In this document: positions 7,381 to 14,828 of the stretch, in pieces
Layout of the letters: each line of letters begins with the position of its first letter
Position numbering within the stretch: position 1 is the first letter of the stretch
NCBI RefSeq assembly: GCF_050587525.1
Contig: NZ_JBOBFT010000002.1
Location: 124,001-188,000, forward strand
Reading direction: 5' to 3'
Source of the DNA: Plantibacter sp050587525
GTDB taxonomy: Bacteria; Actinomycetota; Actinomycetes; Actinomycetales; Microbacteriaceae
DNA length: 64,000 bases
The notes under the pieces: generated by a model
What the model saw: the letters and a program-made list of their open reading frames with translations, nothing else
Database searches by the model: none
Told to the model about the DNA's origin: nothing
Made by a program: the position numbers and the translations under genes

Positions 7381-9119
7381 GCGCCACGACAGCACGGAAC
7401 GGCAACTCGGCAACGGCCTCGGCGAGCGCCTCGCCATCAGCAAGCGCCTCGCCAGCAGCAACGCCGGGAGCGCCAACAGGCAACGTCCTCGACGTCTCCG
7501 GCCTCAGCGTGTCCTACCGGACGGATGCGGGGACCACGCGTGTGGTCCACGACGTCTCGTTCTCGGTGGGCCAGGGCGAGGTCGTCGCGGTCGTCGGCGA
7601 GTCGGGGTCAGGGAAGTCGACCACGGCGCACGCCGTCATCGGCCTCCTCCCCTCCAACGGGCAGCTGGACGCGGGCAGCATCAGCCTGTCCGGCGTCGAC
7701 ATCGCCGGCTGGAACGACAAACGGCTGCAATCCGTCCGCGGCGCGCAGATCGGCCTCGTGCCGCAGGACCCGTCCTCCTCGCTCAACCCCGTGCGCACGA
7801 TCGGTGCGCAGCTCGGTGAGGTGCTCCGCATCCACAAACGCGGCGACCGTCGGGCGATCGATGCGCGCGTGCTCGATCTCCTGTCGCGTGTCGGCCTGTC
7901 CCGTCCGGAGCTCCGCGCCAGGCAGTACCCGCACGAGCTCTCGGGCGGCATGCGGCAGCGCGTCCTCATCGCGATCGCGATCGCGCTCGAACCGCAGCTC
8001 ATCATCGCCGACGAACCGACGAGTGCGCTCGACGTGACCGTCCAGCGCACGATCCTCGACCTCCTCGACGACCTGCGCACCGAGTTCGGCACCTCGGTCC
8101 TGTTCGTCACGCACGACCTCGCGGTCGCCTCCGACCGCGCCTCGCGGATCATCGTGATGAAGGACGGCCGAGTCGTCGAGCACGGACCCACCACCGAACT
8201 CCTCGCGAACCCGACCGTCGACTACACGAAACGGCTCCTGTCCGACGCCCCGTCGCTCCGCGTCGAGGACTTCCTCGAACCGCGACCGCCGCTCTTCCTG
8301 CGCGATGCCGATGTGGCGGCCGCGGAGAGCGCATCGGCGATCGTGGTGAAGGGGCTCACGAAGGACTTCAGCACCGGGCGCCGCGCGAGCGACGTGTTCC
8401 GTGCCGTCGACGACGTCTCCTTCACCGTCGCACGCGGCACGACCCACGCGCTCGTCGGCGAGTCCGGCTCGGGCAAGACCACGACGGCGCGCATCATCGC
8501 GCGATTCGAGAAGCCGGATGCCGGCACGATCTCGCTCGACGGCATCGACGTCGGTTCGATCCCGTCGAAGGGCGTCCGCGAACTGCGGCGGCACGTGCAA
8601 CTCGTCTACCAGAACCCGTTCGGTTCGCTCGATCCCAGGCAATCGGTCGGCTCGATCATCGCCGAACCGCTCCAGAACTTCCGGATCGGCGACCGCACCA
8701 GCCGGACGAAGCGTGCCGCGGAGCTCGTCGACCGGGTCGCCCTCCCCGCCTCGGTCCTCGGCCGGAAACCCCGGGAGCTCTCCGGCGGACAGCGGCAGCG
8801 CGTGGCGATCGCCCGCGCCCTCGCGATCGAACCGCGCGTCCTCATCCTGGACGAAGCCGTCTCGGCGCTCGACGTCACCGTGCAGGCGCAGATCCTCGAA
8901 CTCCTCCAAGGCCTCCAGGAGGAACTCGGCCTCACCTACCTGTTCATCTCGCACGACCTCGCCGTCGTCCGGCAGATCAGCCACACCGTCTCCGTCATGA
9001 GCGCGGGACGCGTCGTCGAGAGCGGCACCACGCGCGCCGTGTTCACGAATCCCGAAGACCAGTACACCCAACACTTGCTCGCGGCCGTGCCCGGGCGGAT
9101 CGGAGCGGGCGGCCGATGA
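7377..9119 (+). CDS. Fused dual-ATPase ABC transporter subunit (DppD-DppF type)
   Basis: A 580-residue cytoplasmic protein with two nucleotide-binding domains that power the two permeases. Domain 1 has Walker A GESGSGKST near residue 74, signature LSGGMRQR near 188 and Walker B LIIADEPTSALD near 208. Domain 2 has GESGSGKTT near 360, LSGGQRQR near 468 and LILDEAVSALD near 490. In the second Walker B the usual DEPVSALD proline is alanine, while the catalytic Asp-Glu remains. The first 40 residues are Ser/Ala rich. The gene overlaps the permease (ATGA) and the downstream monooxygenase (ATGA). Confidence 0.93.
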   Translation: MSATTARNGNSATASASASPSASASPAATPGAPTGNVLDVSGLSVSYRTDAGTTRVVHDVSFSVGQGEVVAVVGESGSGKSTTAHAVIGLLPSNGQLDAGSISLSGVDIAGWNDKRLQSVRGAQIGLVPQDPSSSLNPVRTIGAQLGEVLRIHKRGDRRAIDARVLDLLSRVGLSRPELRARQYPHELSGGMRQRVLIAIAIALEPQLIIADEPTSALDVTVQRTILDLLDDLRTEFGTSVLFVTHDLAVASDRASRIIVMKDGRVVEHGPTTELLANPTVDYTKRLLSDAPSLRVEDFLEPRPPLFLRDADVAAAESASAIVVKGLTKDFSTGRRASDVFRAVDDVSFTVARGTTHALVGESGSGKTTTARIIARFEKPDAGTISLDGIDVGSIPSKGVRELRRHVQLVYQNPFGSLDPRQSVGSIIAEPLQNFRIGDRTSRTKRAAELVDRVALPASVLGRKPRELSGGQRQRVAIARALAIEPRVLILDEAVSALDVTVQAQILELLQGLQEELGLTYLFISHDLAVVRQISHTVSVMSAGRVVESGTTRAVFTNPEDQYTQHLLAAVPGRIGAGGR

Positions 9120-10171
9120 CCGACACCCTCACAGCACCCAAGCGGCTCTCGTTCTTCACCAGGGTCCTCGACGACACGAGCGCTCGCGAACGCTACCGGT
9201 TCGCGACCGAACAGATCGTGCACGCCGAGCGCTTCGGCTTCGACGGAGCCTGGCTCGCGCAGCACCACTTCAGCGGACAGGAGGGCGGCCTGCCCTCTCC
9301 GCTCGTCCTGCTCGCGAACATCGCCGCGAAGACGTCCACCATCCGACTCGGGACGGGCATCATCACGCTCCCGCTCGAGGACCCCGTGCGGGTCGCGGAG
9401 GACGCCACGGTCCTCGACCTCGTCTCCGGCGGCCGCGTGGAACTCGGGATCGGCAGCGGCGGGACCCCATCGTCGTTCCCCGTCTTCGGACAGGTGAGCT
9501 CCGAGCGCGGCAGCGTGTACGAGGAGAAGCTCGACACCCTGTTGCGCGCGCTCGGCGGAGGCGAACTCGGCGAGACCAAGCGCCAGCTGTACCCGGAGGG
9601 CTGCCGACTCCTCGGCGCGATCTGGCAGGCGACGTTCTCCGTCTCGGGCGGCACCCGCGCAGGACGACACGGCCACGGGCTGATGCTGTCGCGCACCCAA
9701 CCACGACCCGCCGATGCGCCCCACGCGTCGCTCGCGGACCTCCAGCTGCCCATCGTCGACGCATACGAGGAAGCGCTCGTGCCGGGAATCGCACCACGCA
9801 TCGTCGGCTCTCGCAGCCTCTTCGTCGCCGACGATCGCGCGGAAGCGCGCCGGTACGCCGAGGTCGGGCTGCGCCGGGTCGTCGAACAGTTCCGGGCGAG
9901 CGGACAGCACATCCCGGGCGACACGCTCGACGAGCTCATCGCCGGCTTCGACACGCACGTCGGGACCGTCGAGGACGTCGTCGAATCGCTCGCCGCCGAT
10001 CGCACGCTCGACCGCGTGACCGAGGTCGCGTTCCAGGTGCACTCCGTCGACCCGCCCCACGAACTCATCCTGCGCTCCATCGAGCTGATCGCGACGGAGG
10101 TCGCGCCCGCGCTCGGTTGGACCGACGGTCCTCGCCCGCTGACCCTGTCGAAGGGCGCCGTCGCCCCCTGA
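9116..10171 (+). CDS. Luciferase-like FMN-dependent monooxygenase (KPN_01858-like)
   Basis: A 351-residue luciferase-fold flavoprotein. MTDTLTAPKRLSFFTRVLDDTSARERYRFATEQIVHAERFGFDGAWLAQHHF and STIRLGTGIITLPLEDPVRVAEDATVLDLVSGGRVELGIGSGG define the family. It overlaps the transporter ATPase by 4 bp, so it should act on the imported compound. The C-terminal residues RPLTLSKGAVAP are encoded by DNA matching the dispersed family E motif (CTGACCCTGTCGAAGGGC at 10139), so the natural C-terminus may have been remodelled. An 18-bp tandem array starts right after the stop. Confidence 0.88.
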   Translation: MTDTLTAPKRLSFFTRVLDDTSARERYRFATEQIVHAERFGFDGAWLAQHHFSGQEGGLPSPLVLLANIAAKTSTIRLGTGIITLPLEDPVRVAEDATVLDLVSGGRVELGIGSGGTPSSFPVFGQVSSERGSVYEEKLDTLLRALGGGELGETKRQLYPEGCRLLGAIWQATFSVSGGTRAGRHGHGLMLSRTQPRPADAPHASLADLQLPIVDAYEEALVPGIAPRIVGSRSLFVADDRAEARRYAEVGLRRVVEQFRASGQHIPGDTLDELIAGFDTHVGTVEDVVESLAADRTLDRVTEVAFQVHSVDPPHELILRSIELIATEVAPALGWTDGPRPLTLSKGAVAP

Positions 10172-10177
10172 GCGACC

Positions 10178-10267
10178 CGGTCCCGGAGCCTGCTCCGGCC
10201 CCCGAGCCCGCTCCGGTCCCTGAGCCCGCTCCGGTCCCTGAGCCCGCTCCGGTCCCTGAGCCTGTCG
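10178..10267. repeat. Tandem array of an 18-bp family E-like unit
   Basis: Five contiguous 18-bp units based on CGGTCCCTGAGCCCGCTC run from 10178 to 10267; the last changes into the full family E motif ending TGTCGAAGGGCCC. A further complete family E copy is at 10290-10314. The array fills the space between the monooxygenase and CMD genes. In one frame it would encode a Pro-Glu-Pro-Ala repeat, but no start supports translation. Confidence 0.85.
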
Positions 10268-10338
10268 AAGGGCCCACCTCCCCGAACCACCCGGTCCCTG
10301 AGCCTGTCGAAGGGCGCCCACAACCAGTAAGGAAGCCA

Positions 10339-10941
10339 GTGCCTACAGCCACCGTCGACGTGATCGACCTCCTCGTCGGGATCGACCCCGACACCAGTCT
10401 CGACGCCCTGCGCCGCATCCGCCCGGAGACGCGCAACAACGCCCAGGCCAGCTACGACGCGCTCTTCGAACCGCGCGACGCCGGCGAGGTGACCGCACTC
10501 GAACGCTTCGCCATCGCTTCGTTCGTCGCTTCCCTGAACGGTGACGCCGCGATCACCGAGCACTACCTCGGCCGACTCGCAGCGCTCGATGGCGGCACCG
10601 CCCTCGCTGCGACGATCGCCGAGGAGGCCGCGGCCGGTGCGACGACCGGTCCGTACGGCGCATACCCGCACGATGGCCCGCTGCAGGCCGAGAACACGAC
10701 CGGTCTCGTCTACGCCGTGCAGTCCGGCAACGCTGCATCGCTCGGTCGGCTCGCCGCTGCGCTCGAACACACGCATCTGCTCGTCTTCCGTCCGCGCGAG
10801 GCGTCCAGCGCCGCCCTGCAGCGTCTGCTCGACGCCGGTTGGTCGACGAACGACATCGTCACGATCTCGCAGCTCGTCGCCTTCCTGTCCTTCCAGTACC
10901 GGGTCGTCGTCGGCCTGCGTCTCATCTCCGAGGAGTCCTGA
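10339..10941 (+). CDS. CMD-domain protein, Avi_7170-like
   Basis: A 200-residue alpha-helical protein of the carboxymuconolactone decarboxylase/AhpD superfamily, resembling the Avi_7170 branch that travels with the adjacent AhpD-type gene and KPN_01858-like monooxygenases. Visible segments are VIDLLVGIDPDTSLDALRRIRPETRNNAQASYDALF, ALERFAIASFVASLNGDA, and DIVTISQLVAFLSFQYRVVVGL at the end. No CxxC pair is present, so it cannot do AhpD-type thiol chemistry by itself and may pair with its neighbour. GTG at 10339 is chosen because AAGGA is 4-8 nt upstream and in-frame sequence before it is repeat array. The downstream gene begins 2 nt after its stop. Confidence 0.87.
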   Translation: MPTATVDVIDLLVGIDPDTSLDALRRIRPETRNNAQASYDALFEPRDAGEVTALERFAIASFVASLNGDAAITEHYLGRLAALDGGTALAATIAEEAAAGATTGPYGAYPHDGPLQAENTTGLVYAVQSGNAASLGRLAAALEHTHLLVFRPREASSAALQRLLDAGWSTNDIVTISQLVAFLSFQYRVVVGLRLISEES

Positions 10942-10943
10942 CC

Positions 10944-11603
10944 ATGACCGCACCCACTGACGCCGCGACCGCCACAGCGCCCGTCCAGACCCCCGCGACC
11001 GAGCACCTCATCGAGCACCCGGGCATCGACTCCCCCACTGCATTCACGCAGGCGGAACTCGGCTGGCTGCCGTGGCTCGAACCGTTCCCGATCGAGGACC
11101 TCGACGAGCACCACTACGCGGGACTCGTCGACAAGGGCCGCGCATCGTCCGACTACTTCCGGCTGCTCGTCCGCGATCCCGACATCCTCGGTGCGCGCAC
11201 CCGGACGGACAAGGACATCTTCTACAACGCCAAGGAGGGTCTGCCGCGCGCCGAGCGCGAGCTGGCCGCAGCCGCGACGTCGCGCTTCAACGGGTGCGTG
11301 TTCTGTGCGTCCGTGCACGCGCGGTTCGCTTCACACCACTCGAAGCGGACCGATGACGTCCAGCGGCTCCTCGACGACGGCGTCGGTGCCGAGCTCGATG
11401 AGCGGTGGCGCGCGATCGTCGACGCGTCGGTCGCTCTCGCCTCGACGCCCTCGCGGCTGGACGCTTCGCACATCGCACGGCTGCGCGAGTTGGGCCTCGA
11501 CGAGCTGTCGATCGTGGACGTCATCCACGGTGCTGCCTTCTTCAACTGGGCCAACCGGCTGATGCTGTCCCTCGGCGAGCCGGTCAACCCGCCCGCCGTC
11601 TGA
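10944..11603 (+). CDS. Alkylhydroperoxidase-domain protein, Avi_7169-like
   Basis: A 219-residue AhpD-superfamily protein. FNGCVFCASVHARF carries the redox CxxC pair (Cys118, Cys121) and nearby His expected for peroxidase or thiol-disulfide activity. RASSDYFRLLVRDPDILGARTRTDKDIFYNAKEGLPRAERELAAAATS precedes it, and VDVIHGAAFFNWANRLMLSLGEP closes the domain. The first 35 residues are Ala/Thr/Pro rich. It is the last gene of the cluster, 2 nt after the CMD gene, and probably handles a peroxide or thiol by-product of the flavin monooxygenases; that is inference. A family B hairpin follows 5 nt after the stop. Confidence 0.9.
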   Translation: MTAPTDAATATAPVQTPATEHLIEHPGIDSPTAFTQAELGWLPWLEPFPIEDLDEHHYAGLVDKGRASSDYFRLLVRDPDILGARTRTDKDIFYNAKEGLPRAERELAAAATSRFNGCVFCASVHARFASHHSKRTDDVQRLLDDGVGAELDERWRAIVDASVALASTPSRLDASHIARLRELGLDELSIVDVIHGAAFFNWANRLMLSLGEPVNPPAV

Positions 11604-11608
11604 CTCCC

Positions 11609-11678
11609 AGCCCGCGAGGGGTCGCACATGGCTCGTCCTCACCCCTCGGAACGAGCCATTCGTGACACCTCGCGGGCT
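11609..11678. repeat. Family B hairpin, copy 2
   Basis: Inverted arms AGCCCGCGAGGGGTCGCA... and ...TGACACCTCGCGGGCT enclose the inner word ATGGCTCGT and its complement. It lies between convergent genes and could terminate both. It differs by one base over 70 from the copy at 11966-12035, on the other side of the small gene 11703-11921. Confidence 0.85.
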
Positions 11679-11702
11679 GAGGGTGCGGGGCCGGGGCGGC
11701 GC

Positions 11703-11921
11703 TCACTGCGGGCGGGCGAACCAGACGACCGCGGTGATGATGACGAGCACGACGACGAGCACGATGGCTGCGCGAACGATCCGTCGACGACTGAACGTGC
11801 CCCTGCGGAACGCGTCGGACGAGACCCGCTCCAAGCCCGGAACGAGCGGCTGGAAGTCCGGCTCCGGCTCGACGTGCGGAGGTCCGGGAGTGCTCTCGTT
11901 CGCTTCATCGCGCGCGTTCAT
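11703..11921 (-). CDS. Small single-pass membrane protein
   Basis: A 72-residue protein. The N-terminal 45 residues are polar (NARDEANES, PHVEPEPDFQPLVPGLERVSSDAFRRG) and are followed by RRRIVRAAIVLVVVLVIITAVVWFARPQ, one membrane helix flanked by arginines. A tail-anchored or N-in topology is expected. No family was recognised. ATG at 11921 is preferred; a further in-frame ATG at 11948 has no better ribosome site. Codon bias supports a real gene. It is enclosed by two near-identical family B hairpins. Confidence 0.6.
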   Translation of the reverse strand: MNARDEANESTPGPPHVEPEPDFQPLVPGLERVSSDAFRRGTFSRRRIVRAAIVLVVVLVIITAVVWFARPQ

Positions 11922-11965
11922 GCCCCGAAGGTAGCACGTGGCATACAAGCGGCTCAGCCGTCACC

Positions 11966-12035
11966 AGCCCGCGAGGGGTCGCACATGGCTCGTCCTCACC
12001 CCTCGGAACGAGCCATTCGTGACACCCCGCGGGCT
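11966..12035. repeat. Family B hairpin, copy 3
   Basis: This is a 69/70 match to the copy at 11609-11678. Identity continues about 10 bp past the 3' end (GAGGGTGCGGG). It sits in a divergent intergenic region, upstream of both the small membrane gene and the carboxylesterase, so a simple terminator role does not fit here. Confidence 0.85.
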
Positions 12036-12189
12036 GAGGGTGCGGGATGACCGTGCACGCATCCGCGGATAGGGTTGAGGTGGATTCGCCGGCGCCTGTC
12101 GAGTTCGTCCCCCGGGACGGCGCACCGGTGCACCTGCCCGCAGGACGCCATCGCCTCCTCCCGAACCCGCCGCGATGAGAGAGCACCCC

Positions 12190-13731
12190 ATGACCACCGA
12201 ATCCGCACCGCCCACGCCGAACGCGGTATCCGAACCTCTGGGCCGCCGGACCGTCACGATCGGATCTGGAGCGGTCGAGGGTGTCGTCGAGGACGGCATC
12301 ACGCGATTCCTCGGCGTCCCGTACGCTGCTGCGCCGTTCGGAGCGAACCGATTCCGCCTGCCGCAGCCCGTCGAATCGTGGGAGGGCGTCCGCGATGCGA
12401 GCGCGTTCGGGCCCACCGCCCCGCAGGCGCCGTACGGCGGCGGCCTGGCCGACCTCCTGCCGACGGTCGAGATCCCAGGCGAGGACATCCTCAACGTCAA
12501 CGTGTGGACGCCCGCACTGGCGTCCGCGCCAGCATCCACATCCGCGCCCGCCCCGTCGGATCCATCGGCGCCCACGGAACTCCTCCCGGTCATGGTCTGG
12601 ATCCATGGCGGCTCCCTCGCGCACGGATCGAACGCGCTCTCGTCCTACGACGGCACGGCCTTCGCACGAGATGGCGTCGTCTTCGTGTCTGCGAACTACC
12701 GCCTCGGATCCGAGGGCTTCTCGGTCCTCGACGACGCGCCGCAGAACCTCGGGCTCGCCGATCTCCACGCCGCGCTCCGCTGGGTGCAGGGCGAGATCGA
12801 ACACTTCGGCGGCGATCCGAAACGCGTGACGATCTTCGGCCAGTCCGCCGGCGGTGCGCTCGTCGCGGCCATCGCGGCGCATCCGGATTCCGGCTCCCTG
12901 ATCCAGCGCGCGATCATCATGAGCGGGCCGCTCAGCGCGCAGACCCCGGAGACGGCGGGGCGGATCACGCAGCTCATGGCGAAGGACCTCGGCGTCCCCG
13001 CGACGCGTGCCGGCTTCGGCAGCGTGAGCCCAGCGGACCTCGTCGCCGCCCAGGAACGCGTCACCGCCGGAACCACGCCCATCACGGGCGGCGCGGCCTT
13101 CACCCTCGTGCGCGGGAGCAACCTCGTCCCCGTCGACCCGATCGACGCGCTCTCGAACGGCCGCGGCGCCGACATCCCGATCCTCATCGGCACCACGACC
13201 GAGGAGTACCGCCTCTGGTTCATGCCCACCGGCGTCGTCGGCACCATCACCAAGGTGCACGTGCTGCTCGCCAGGCTGAAGTTCAAGATCTCCGCGGCCG
13301 CCGTGCGCCTCTACGGCCGGAATCGGCCCGGCGCGACGCCCGGCGAGATCCTCGGAGCGCTCGCCACCGACCTGCTCCTGCGCGTCCCCGCCAACAGGAT
13401 CGCCGATGCGCGGGCGTCGTTCGGCTCATCGACCTGGCTGTACGAATTCGACTGGAGCAGCCCCGTCCAGGACCTCGGCGCGGCGCACGCGATGGAGCTC
13501 GGCTTCGTGTTCGACGTCGCCTCATCACCCGATGCGATCGCGCTCACCGGTCCCGATGCGCCGCAGTCGCTCGCGACGTCGATGCACTCGGCGTGGGTCG
13601 CGTTCGCGCGCGACGGCGAGCCCGGTTGGCCGGTCTGGAATTCCGAGCGCCCCGTCCGTTCCTTCGACGGCGCCGCCGATCCGCTCATCCACGCTCCCCG
13701 CGACGCCGAGCTCCAGTCCTTCCGCCCCTAG
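12190..13731 (+). CDS. Type B carboxylesterase/lipase family protein
   Basis: A 513-residue alpha/beta hydrolase. RFLGVPYAAAPFGANRFRLPQPV is the family N-terminal signature and LPVMVWIHGGSLAHGS carries the oxyanion-hole glycines. The nucleophile elbow is FGQSAGGALVAA with Ser219. The acid is probably in TTTEEYRLW and the histidine in MHSAWVAFARDGEPGWPVW. No signal peptide is seen, so the enzyme is probably intracellular. It should hydrolyse carboxylic esters; the natural ester is unknown. ATG 12190 is preferred over 12175 because GAGAGAG lies about 8 nt upstream. A second member of the family is at 20853. Confidence 0.92.
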   Translation: MTTESAPPTPNAVSEPLGRRTVTIGSGAVEGVVEDGITRFLGVPYAAAPFGANRFRLPQPVESWEGVRDASAFGPTAPQAPYGGGLADLLPTVEIPGEDILNVNVWTPALASAPASTSAPAPSDPSAPTELLPVMVWIHGGSLAHGSNALSSYDGTAFARDGVVFVSANYRLGSEGFSVLDDAPQNLGLADLHAALRWVQGEIEHFGGDPKRVTIFGQSAGGALVAAIAAHPDSGSLIQRAIIMSGPLSAQTPETAGRITQLMAKDLGVPATRAGFGSVSPADLVAAQERVTAGTTPITGGAAFTLVRGSNLVPVDPIDALSNGRGADIPILIGTTTEEYRLWFMPTGVVGTITKVHVLLARLKFKISAAAVRLYGRNRPGATPGEILGALATDLLLRVPANRIADARASFGSSTWLYEFDWSSPVQDLGAAHAMELGFVFDVASSPDAIALTGPDAPQSLATSMHSAWVAFARDGEPGWPVWNSERPVRSFDGAADPLIHAPRDAELQSFRP

Positions 13732-13750
13732 CTCGACCTCCTCGCCTTTT

Positions 13751-13815
13751 CTGCCGAAGGGTCTCAACGTGCGGGTCCGCCCGGCCAACACCCGCACGTT
13801 GCGACCCCTCGGCAG
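13751..13815. repeat. Family B-related hairpin (CTGCCGA type), copy 1
   Basis: Arms 13751-13776 and 13790-13815 (26 nt, two mismatches) begin CTGCCGAAGGGTC and carry inner word AACGTGCGGGT. A matching element with inner word AAATTG(T/C)GGGT follows the SDR gene at 14673-14737, and both share the CGGCCAA loop. Confidence 0.82.
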
Positions 13816-13852
13816 CCGGAAACGGGGCGGCAGGCAGGACTAGGGTGGCGGC

Positions 13853-14647
13853 ATGCTGATCGAGTTGAGTGGGAAGACGGCCCTGGTGACCGGGTCGACG
13901 CAGGGCATCGGATTCGCGATCGCGAGCGGACTGGCGGCGGCCGGCGCACGCGTCGGGATCAACGGACGGAGCGCACGCAGCGTCGATGCCGCGATCGAAG
14001 CGCTCCGCAAGCAGGTGCCCGATGCGGATCTGGTCGCGATCCCCGCCGACGTCACCACGCAGGATGGCGCGGACCGGGCCGTCGAACTGCTCTCCGGCAT
14101 CGACATCCTCGTCAACAACCTCGGCATCTTCGGATCGGCCGATGCCATCGAGATCTCCGACGACGAGTGGCGGCGGTACTTCGACACCAACGTCCTCGCC
14201 GCGGTCCGTCTCACGCGCATGCTCCTGCCCGGCATGATGCAGCGGGGCTGGGGCCGCGTCCAATACATCGCGAGCGATTCCGCATTCGTGATCCCCATCG
14301 AGATGGTGCACTACGGGGTGACGAAGACGGCGATCCTCGGCGTCTCACGCGGGTTCGCGAAAGTCGCTGCGGGAAGCGGGGTGACCGTGAATTCGGTCAT
14401 CGCCGGCCCGACGCACACGGGCGGCGTCGAGGATTTCGTCTACGAGCTGGTCGATCGGGACCTCCCGTGGGACGATGCGCAGCGCGAGTTCATGCGCCTG
14501 CACCGGCCGCAGTCGCTTCTGCAGCGGCTCATCGAACCGGAGGAGATCGCGAACATGGTCGTCTATCTGGCGTCACCGTTCGCTTCCGCGACCACGGGCG
14601 GTGCCGTCCGCGTCGACGGCGGCTACGTCGACTCCATCGCCCCCTAG
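13853..14647 (+). CDS. SDR family NAD(P)-dependent oxidoreductase
   Basis: A 264-residue classical short-chain dehydrogenase/reductase. The cofactor loop is TGSTQGIG near residue 14. NNLG replaces the more usual NNAG, the catalytic Ser is in IASDSAF near residue 142, and the YGVTK motif supplies Tyr154 and Lys158. AVRVDGGYVDSIAP is the standard C-terminus. Arg40 and Ser41 after the second strand (INGRSARS) favour NADP(H) over NAD(H). Substrate is unknown. It is a single-gene unit bracketed by two hairpins of the same subtype. Confidence 0.93.
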   Translation: MLIELSGKTALVTGSTQGIGFAIASGLAAAGARVGINGRSARSVDAAIEALRKQVPDADLVAIPADVTTQDGADRAVELLSGIDILVNNLGIFGSADAIEISDDEWRRYFDTNVLAAVRLTRMLLPGMMQRGWGRVQYIASDSAFVIPIEMVHYGVTKTAILGVSRGFAKVAAGSGVTVNSVIAGPTHTGGVEDFVYELVDRDLPWDDAQREFMRLHRPQSLLQRLIEPEEIANMVVYLASPFASATTGGAVRVDGGYVDSIAP

Positions 14648-14672
14648 CCGCCCCTCCGCCGTCCCCGCCCCT

Positions 14673-14737
14673 CTGCCGAGGGGTCCCAAATTGTGGGTGC
14701 GCTCGGCCAAGACCCGCAATTTGCGACCCCTCGGCAG
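14673..14737. repeat. Family B-related hairpin (CTGCCGA type), copy 2
   Basis: Arms 14673-14698 and 14712-14737 (26 nt, two mismatches) begin CTGCCGAGGGGTC. It lies between the convergent SDR and helicase genes and pairs in type with the copy at 13751. Confidence 0.82.
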
Positions 14738-14782
14738 AAGGGGCAAGGGCGGGCAGGGGCGGACAGGGCAGGAGAGACGCGA

Positions 14783-14814
14783 ACAGCCCGCCCCGCGTGA
14801 GCGGGACGGGCTGT
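14783..14814 (-). terminator. Hairpin terminator after the DEAD-box helicase
   Basis: A 14-bp GC-rich stem with one mismatch (14783-14796 with 14801-14814) closes a GTGA loop, 15 nt after the helicase stop codon. There is no strong U-tract, as is common in actinobacteria. Confidence 0.65.
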
Positions 14815-14828
14815 CAGGGTGCTGCGTG

